DNA of 64,000 nucleotides from Candidatus Jordarchaeales archaeon (lineage in GTDB: Archaea > Asgardarchaeota > Jordiarchaeia > Jordiarchaeales > Freyrarchaeaceae). Within the stretch, counting starts at the first letter, position 1; each line of letters opens with the position of its first letter. The notes beneath the pieces were generated by a model. The model was given only the letters and a program-made list of their open reading frames with translations, had not been told where the DNA came from and did no database searches. This document shows, in pieces, positions 59,226-64,000 of this stretch. The stretch is from assembly GCA_038889235.1 (NCBI GenBank), contig JAWAHN010000003.1, positions 406,058 to 470,057 of the forward strand, given 5' to 3'. The translations under genes were made by a program, and so were the position numbers.

Positions 59226-60205
59226 AGAAGGATGTCTTCTTAGACGAAAGGCTCAGGGAGGCGATGAAGAAGATAATAGAGTATGAGGAGAGAGAAGAGG
59301 AGAGAATCGCCAAGGACGAGGTTCTCTCCAAGCTGGGTGTGAAGCCTTACTGGGACTGGCAGGACGTCGGAGTTGACTTCAACGACATAAAGAAGCTGAG
59401 GATTGCAGGGGTCGTGATGGTCATCGGTGGGAGGAGGAAGCGCTACCTACTCGTCAACCGTGAGGAGACGAAGAGGAGAATTGAGGAGATCGAAAGGTTG
59501 GAGCGTGAGGCAATAAACGCTGCAATATCCCAGCCCATCCAGGTGCCGGAAGACATGTTCGACGTGATAATCGGGTATGACGACATGAAGAAGTTCCTGA
59601 AAAAAGTGGTGACCTTAGACGAGCCGTTCCACGTGCTCTTCGTCGGTCCACCAGGCACTGCGAAAACCCTCTTCCTCATGGAGTTCGAAAGAATCCCACG
59701 GTCCAAACTCATAACGGCCGGAACGAGCACCAAGGTCGGGATAAGAGACCTACTGATCGAGGAGAGACCGAGGTTCCTCCTGATAGACGAGTTGGAGAAG
59801 ATAGGGGACCCGAACGACTTGAGCGTTCTACTGACACTGATGGAGTCTCAACGAGTCATCGTAACCAAACACGGAAGCATCACTGAGGAGAGGTTCCCAT
59901 GCTCCGTCATCGCCGCCTGCAACAGCACCAAGAAACTGCCCCAAGAACTGTTGGACAGGTTCCAGGTGTTCCGGCTGAGGAAGTATACGAGAGAAGAATA
60001 CATAGAGATAGTCAAGACCTTCCTCACGAAGAGGAGGGGTGTGAGTGAAGACGTGGCAAAGTACATCGCTGAGAAGGTTTCAGAGTACACGCTGTCCGTC
60101 AGGGAAGCTGTGAGAGTGTCAAAGGTTGCGAAAACCATTGAAGAGGTAGATAAGGTAATAAAGCTGTTTAGAACGTATTCAAACACACAGGAGGTGAGTG
60201 AATGA
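59222..60205 (+). CDS. AAA+ ATPase (RuvB/clamp-loader-like)
   Basis: A 327-residue protein. The N-terminal 100 residues are a charged helical domain with a possible winged helix (AKDEVLSKLGVKPYWDWQDVG). The AAA+ core starts near residue 115: Walker A VGPPGTAKT near 142, Walker B LLIDELEK near 183, sensor 1 ACNSTKKLP near 223, then ELLDRFQVFRL with the arginine finger, and a lid domain with SVREAVRV. The look is that of RuvB- or MoxR-like remodelling ATPases found in archaeal viruses and plasmids. It ends 92 bp before the first array repeat. Confidence 0.8.
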   Translation: MKKDVFLDERLREAMKKIIEYEEREEERIAKDEVLSKLGVKPYWDWQDVGVDFNDIKKLRIAGVVMVIGGRRKRYLLVNREETKRRIEEIERLEREAINAAISQPIQVPEDMFDVIIGYDDMKKFLKKVVTLDEPFHVLFVGPPGTAKTLFLMEFERIPRSKLITAGTSTKVGIRDLLIEERPRFLLIDELEKIGDPNDLSVLLTLMESQRVIVTKHGSITEERFPCSVIAACNSTKKLPQELLDRFQVFRLRKYTREEYIEIVKTFLTKRRGVSEDVAKYIAEKVSEYTLSVREAVRVSKVAKTIEEVDKVIKLFRTYSNTQEVSE

Positions 60206-60297
60206 AAGGAGAGGTCTGCGAGTAATGCATAACGATATTCTGCATCGGCGTCGTGGCCTACGCTCTGTCAACGAGCATCGAAAGCGCCTTCTACATA

Positions 60298-63200
60298 CTT
60301 TCAATCCCCATTTGTGGGGACTGTTTTTGTTTCTTTTGGGGTCCCGGCTGAGGACCCCTCGGAGGAAGACTTCTTTCAATCCCCATTTGTGGGGACTGTT
60401 TTTGTTTCTTGGACGAGTTGACAAACGTCCAGAGGGAGGACGTCTTATCTTTCAATCCCCATTTGTGGGGACTGTTTTTGTTTCATAATATACATCACGA
60501 CGGCACGGGAACCAAAGGTTTCCGCTTTCAATCCCCATTTGTGGGGACTGTTTTTGTTTCTTTTGAACCCGTCCCTCGCGAACACCCATCGGAAGACCTG
60601 ACCTTTCAATCCCCATTTGTGGGGACTGTTTTTGTTTCGAGAAGGTGGTGCTGTTACCACCTGAAAATCGAACCGCTAAACTTTCAATCCCCATTTGTGG
60701 GGACTGTTTTTGTTTCTGGGAGGCGGCCAAGGCCATAGCCGAAATGGTGGAAAACTTTCAATCCCCATTTGTGGGGACTGTTTTTGTTTCCCGTTGCCAT
60801 GGTGTTTCCTCGTGGACTAGTGAAGTGTACTTTCAATCCCCATTTGTGGGGACTGTTTTTGTTTCTCGAAATGTTGGTTCCGGAGTCAGCTTCAATCTTC
60901 ACTCTTTCAATCCCCATTTGTGGGGACTGTTTTTGTTTCACGCGGTATTTCTGAGGCAAAGCGGCAGGTGGTACATTTTCTTTCAATCCCCATTTGTGGG
61001 GACTGTTTTTGTTTCTCCACGTGTTCGGGGTTGGAAGCACGATTACAATGCACCCTTTCAATCCCCATTTGTGGGGACTGTTTTTGTTTCCCAACATCTC
61101 AAATGTGCTCGAAGACGCCGCCAAGAACCACCTTTCAATCCCCATTTGTGGGGACTGTTTTTGTTTCCCCCTAACTCCCCCATTTTATTACTTGTTTCAA
61201 GAAGCCGCTTTCAATCCCCATTTGTGGGGACTGTTTTTGTTTCGCGGAGGCAAAGCCTCGCGAAGGCGGCGAACTTCCTCTGCTTCACTTTCAATCCCCA
61301 TTTGTGGGGACTGTTTTTGTTTCTAGTCGACGAACTCGCGGAAGACGCCGCGCCTTAAGAGGTCTTTCAATCCCCATTTGTGGGGACTGTTTTTGTTTCT
61401 AAACGCAAAAGCTTCATCCACACCTCTATGCTCTCCTTTCAATCCCCATTTGTGGGGACTGTTTTTGTTTCACAAGATAGTAGTCGAGCGACCCAGCGGG
61501 ATCAAATTTACCTTTCAATCCCCATTTGTGGGGACTGTTTTTGTTTCGATTGAAAGTTCTCATCCCGCGGGGCTCTGATCCCCAGCCATGAAACTTTCAA
61601 TCCCCATTTGTGGGGACTGTTTTTGTTTCAGCAGATAAAAGAGCTTGAGAAGGCCATCAGGCAGAACTTTCAATCCCCATTTGTGGGGACTGTTTTTGTT
61701 TCCAGAGAAAGCACCGCGCTCTCCGGCCTCTTCTTCAACCCTTTCAATCCCCATTTGTGGGGACTGTTTTTGTTTCTGCAAAGTCCTCTGGCACGTCTGA
61801 AGAGATGACCTTGTTCCACTTTCAATCCCCATTTGTGGGGACTGTTTTTGTTTCGGGAGGCTGTTGAGAAGTTGAAGAAAACCATTGAAAGTGTCTTTCA
61901 ATCCCCATTTGTGGGGACTGTTTTTGTTTCTGAACGAAAAAGACTGGGCACCTATCATAATGTATCACTTAGCTTTCAATCCCCATTTGTGGGGACTGTT
62001 TTTGTTTCCTAGGACACGCTAACCCAAAACCCGAAAGCCGCCTCTGAGCTTTCAATCCCCATTTGTGGGGACTGTTTTTGTTTCAAGAGATACCGGTGTA
62101 TCCTCCGGGTATAGGCGGAATATGCTTTCAATCCCCATTTGTGGGGACTGTTTTTGTTTCCCCGGACCCGGTCACTTGCAGGACCCTGAAGCATATCTCT
62201 TTCAATCCCCATTTGTGGGGACTGTTTTTGTTTCTAGTAACTTGAACGCCGACATGGTTGACGGAAAACACTCACACTTTCAATCCCCATTTGTGGGGAC
62301 TGTTTTTGTTTCTTGCGTGTTCGAGTTCAAAACAACGCGGAAGTTCACGCTTTCAATCCCCATTTGTGGGGACTGTTTTTGTTTCAACATCGTCCGCGAG
62401 ATAATTGAAATTATTAAAGAAATCTTTCAATCCCCATTTGTGGGGACTGTTTTTGTTTCCCATCCACCTCCAGCGATAACAGTGAAAACCCTAATAACTT
62501 TCAATCCCCATTTGTGGGGACTGTTTTTGTTTCGCGCGTTCCTACACGGCTACCCGACGAGCAGGGACTTCACCTTTCAATCCCCATTTGTGGGGACTGT
62601 TTTTGTTTCCGAAATCCTCTTCCGCGGGATCTCTGCTATATTTTCCAACTTTCAATCCCCATTTGTGGGGGACTGTTTTTGTTTCATGTAAAAGTGCGGC
62701 AGATTACCGGTCCGGGGGAAAACTTTCAATCCCCATTTGTGGGGGACTGTTTTTGTTTCTTTCGGGTCCGTGATCAGAACCGAGAGGAGCGGTGTCTCTT
62801 TCAATCCCCATTTGTGGGGGACTGTTTTTGTTTCTGCTAGCAACCATTTCAAATCTAAAAGGGCTACCAACTGACTTTCAATCCCCATTTGTGGGGGACT
62901 GTTTTTGTTTCTTTAACAAACGATCTCGTGTGGGGAAGCATTCCCCACTGGGTCTTTCAATCCCCATTTGTGGGGGACTGTTTTTGTTTCAGGCTCCGAT
63001 GTCGCCGAGTATCCCGGAATAGGCGGTGGCTTTCAATCCCCATTTGTGGGGGACTGTTTTTGTTTCGAGCAAGACGTAAAAAAACAAAGGGAAGCTGATC
63101 AAGAAGCCTTTCAATCCCCATTTGTGGGGGACTGTTTTTGTTTCGATTCTCGTCTCGGCGCTGAACAAGCAGAGGGAGAAGTACACTTTCAATCCCCATT

Positions 63201-64000
63201 TGTGGGGGACTGTTTTTGTTTCCTGGAAGCTTACGAATGGAAACACAAATTCAATCCATTCACTTTCAATCCCCATTTGTGGGGGACTGTTTTTGTTTCT
63301 AAGATTTGTAGTTTTGGGAGTACGGCATATCCACCGTACCTTTCAATCCCCATTTGTGGGGGACTGTTTTTGTTTCATACTGAGGAGGATGCTTGAAAAG
63401 AGCCACGTTCCAAAGACTTTCAATCCCCATTTGTGGGGGACTGTTTTTGTTTCGTCTTGGGCTTAAACTTCTTCAGCTTTTGAATTCGCCTAACTTTCAA
63501 TCCCCATTTGTGGGGGACTGTTTTTGTTTCCGCTACTAGGTCACCGTGGCGCTCCGCGACCTCAATCCACTCTTTCAATCCCCATTTGTGGGGGACTGTT
63601 TTTGTTTCGAAAGACGCCTTTAGATGGTGGAGAAAAGGCATAATCAACTTTCAATCCCCATTTGTGGGGGACTGTTTTTGTTTCGCCCCGCAACGCCCTC
63701 TTGATTTTCTCCTTCAACTCACTGTCTTTCAATCCCCATTTGTGGGGGACTGTTTTTGTTTCTTCTAGCGTTAATCTGTGTAGCTGGCTTGGTGTCACCT
63801 TTCAATCCCCATTTGTGGGGGACTGTTTTTGTTTCATTATAGTTTGGATGTATGAAGCTGTTGCACAACAGCTTTCAATCCCCATTTGTGGGGGACTGTT
63901 TTTGTTTCCTAACGCCGGCTTCAAGCTTATCACCTGCGCTTGAACTTTTTACTTTCAATCCCCATTTGTGGGGGACTGTTTTTGTTTCCTAACGCCGGCT
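60298..64000 (-). CRISPR. CRISPR array, 49 repeats, continuing past the window
   Basis: Forty-nine complete repeats begin at 60298; the last ends at 63988. Spacers are 36-46 nt. Repeats 1-31 (to 62609) are 36 nt; repeats 32-49 (from 62649) are 37 nt, with one G added in the GGGG run. Read on the minus strand the repeat starts GAAACAAAAACAG, has a CCCCA-CAAA-TGGGG hairpin and ends ATTGAAAG, the usual archaeal 8-nt crRNA handle. So transcription runs leftwards, the leader lies right of the window, and the 37-nt repeats are the younger ones. The frames that read through the array (such as NPHLWGLFLF) are artefacts. The final 12 bases repeat the start of the previous spacer. Confidence 0.99.

Larger units (their letters stand above)
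57273..60297 (+). mobile_element. Virus- or plasmid-derived replication segment lodged between CRISPR repeats
   Basis: The 3,025-bp interval between the degenerate repeat and repeat 1 carries four tightly packed plus-strand genes: a headless DNA polymerase B, an ERCC4 nuclease, a small protein and an AAA+ ATPase. They face against the cas6 operon and against the crRNA direction. The left border cuts the polymerase gene exactly at the repeat. At the right border, bases 60206-60297 hold a scrap whose translation (FCIGVVAYALSTSIESAFYI) looks like a membrane helix that also runs into the repeat. Both ends therefore look broken by the repeats. No integrase or attachment site was seen. Confidence 0.7.

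Noticed and set aside
60409-63943. Many overlapping open frames across the array with repeated words such as NPHLWGLFLF, SPFVGTVFVS and IPICGDCFCF, and ETKTVPTNGD on the minus strand
   Set aside because: They are translations of the CRISPR repeat read through the spacers in several frames, not proteins.
60298-64000. Checked by eye whether spacers match the trapped 3-kb segment or other genes of the window
   Set aside because: No convincing match was found; short likenesses are within chance. A proper search could change this.

Overview
The window is archaeal. Start codons are very often TTG or GTG, short AT-rich TATA-like boxes precede several genes, and the gene content is archaeal: archaeal GluRS, archaeal-type PEP carboxylase (ppcA), bifunctional FBP aldolase/phosphatase, archaeal CCA-adding enzyme, tRNA-splicing endonuclease and roadblock/LC7 proteins. 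Coenzyme M biosynthesis genes (comA, comB), mtxX and a complete Hdr-Mvh electron-bifurcation set point to a methanogen or methanogen-derived anaerobe. A tRNA-His with three introns fits a thermophilic Thermoproteota (TACK)-like lineage better than a euryarchaeal methanogen. No mcr genes are in the window, so methanogenesis is not shown.

Layout. 1-12 kb: end of an unidentified gene, roadblock protein, HAD hydrolase, gltX, prepilin peptidase, M42 peptidase, mtxX, a three-gene ABC exporter, a PrsW-like membrane protein and FBP aldolase/phosphatase. 12-20.8 kb: an almost gene-free kilobase, carAB, a GlcD-type flavoprotein, an acyltransferase and a wHTH regulator with a CARF-like C-terminus. 20.7-29 kb: minus-strand mvhD-mvhG-mvhA-vhuU followed by comA-comB, divergent from hdrA-hdrC-hdrB. 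The hydrogenase large subunit is split, and its missing C-terminal metal ligands lie on a separate 49-residue frame with an in-frame TGA exactly where a nickel-ligand cysteine should be. This is a VhuU-type selenocysteine subunit. 29.7-48.6 kb: IPMDH-like enzyme, HdrD-like protein, PEP carboxylase, hisS behind the intron-rich tRNA-His, a second hdrCB pair, a splicing endonuclease lacking its catalytic His, a hydrogenase maturation protease, thpR-cca, and various hydrolases. 48.7-52.6 kb: a third cluster, hdrC-hdrB-hdrA, with MvhD fused to HdrA.

53-64 kb is a CRISPR neighbourhood. cas6, herA and a NurA-like gene run on the minus strand. A degenerate copy of the CRISPR repeat lies just upstream of them, and 3,025 bp later a regular array of 49 repeats starts and runs off the window. 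The 3-kb segment between the degenerate repeat and the first regular repeat carries a beheaded family-B DNA polymerase, an XPF/ERCC4 nuclease, a small unknown gene and an AAA+ ATPase, all on the plus strand. The polymerase reading frame begins exactly at the repeat edge. It looks like a piece of a virus or plasmid replication module trapped inside the array. The repeat changes from 36 to 37 nt partway through the array and stays changed, which records a mutation in the leader-proximal repeat that was copied into all later units.

How the parts may work together: Mvh(Vhu) hydrogenase would feed H2 electrons to the HdrABC sets, a maturation protease is encoded nearby, and comA/comB would supply CoM for Hdr chemistry. 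Assignments rest on reading protein motifs by eye; no database search was possible.
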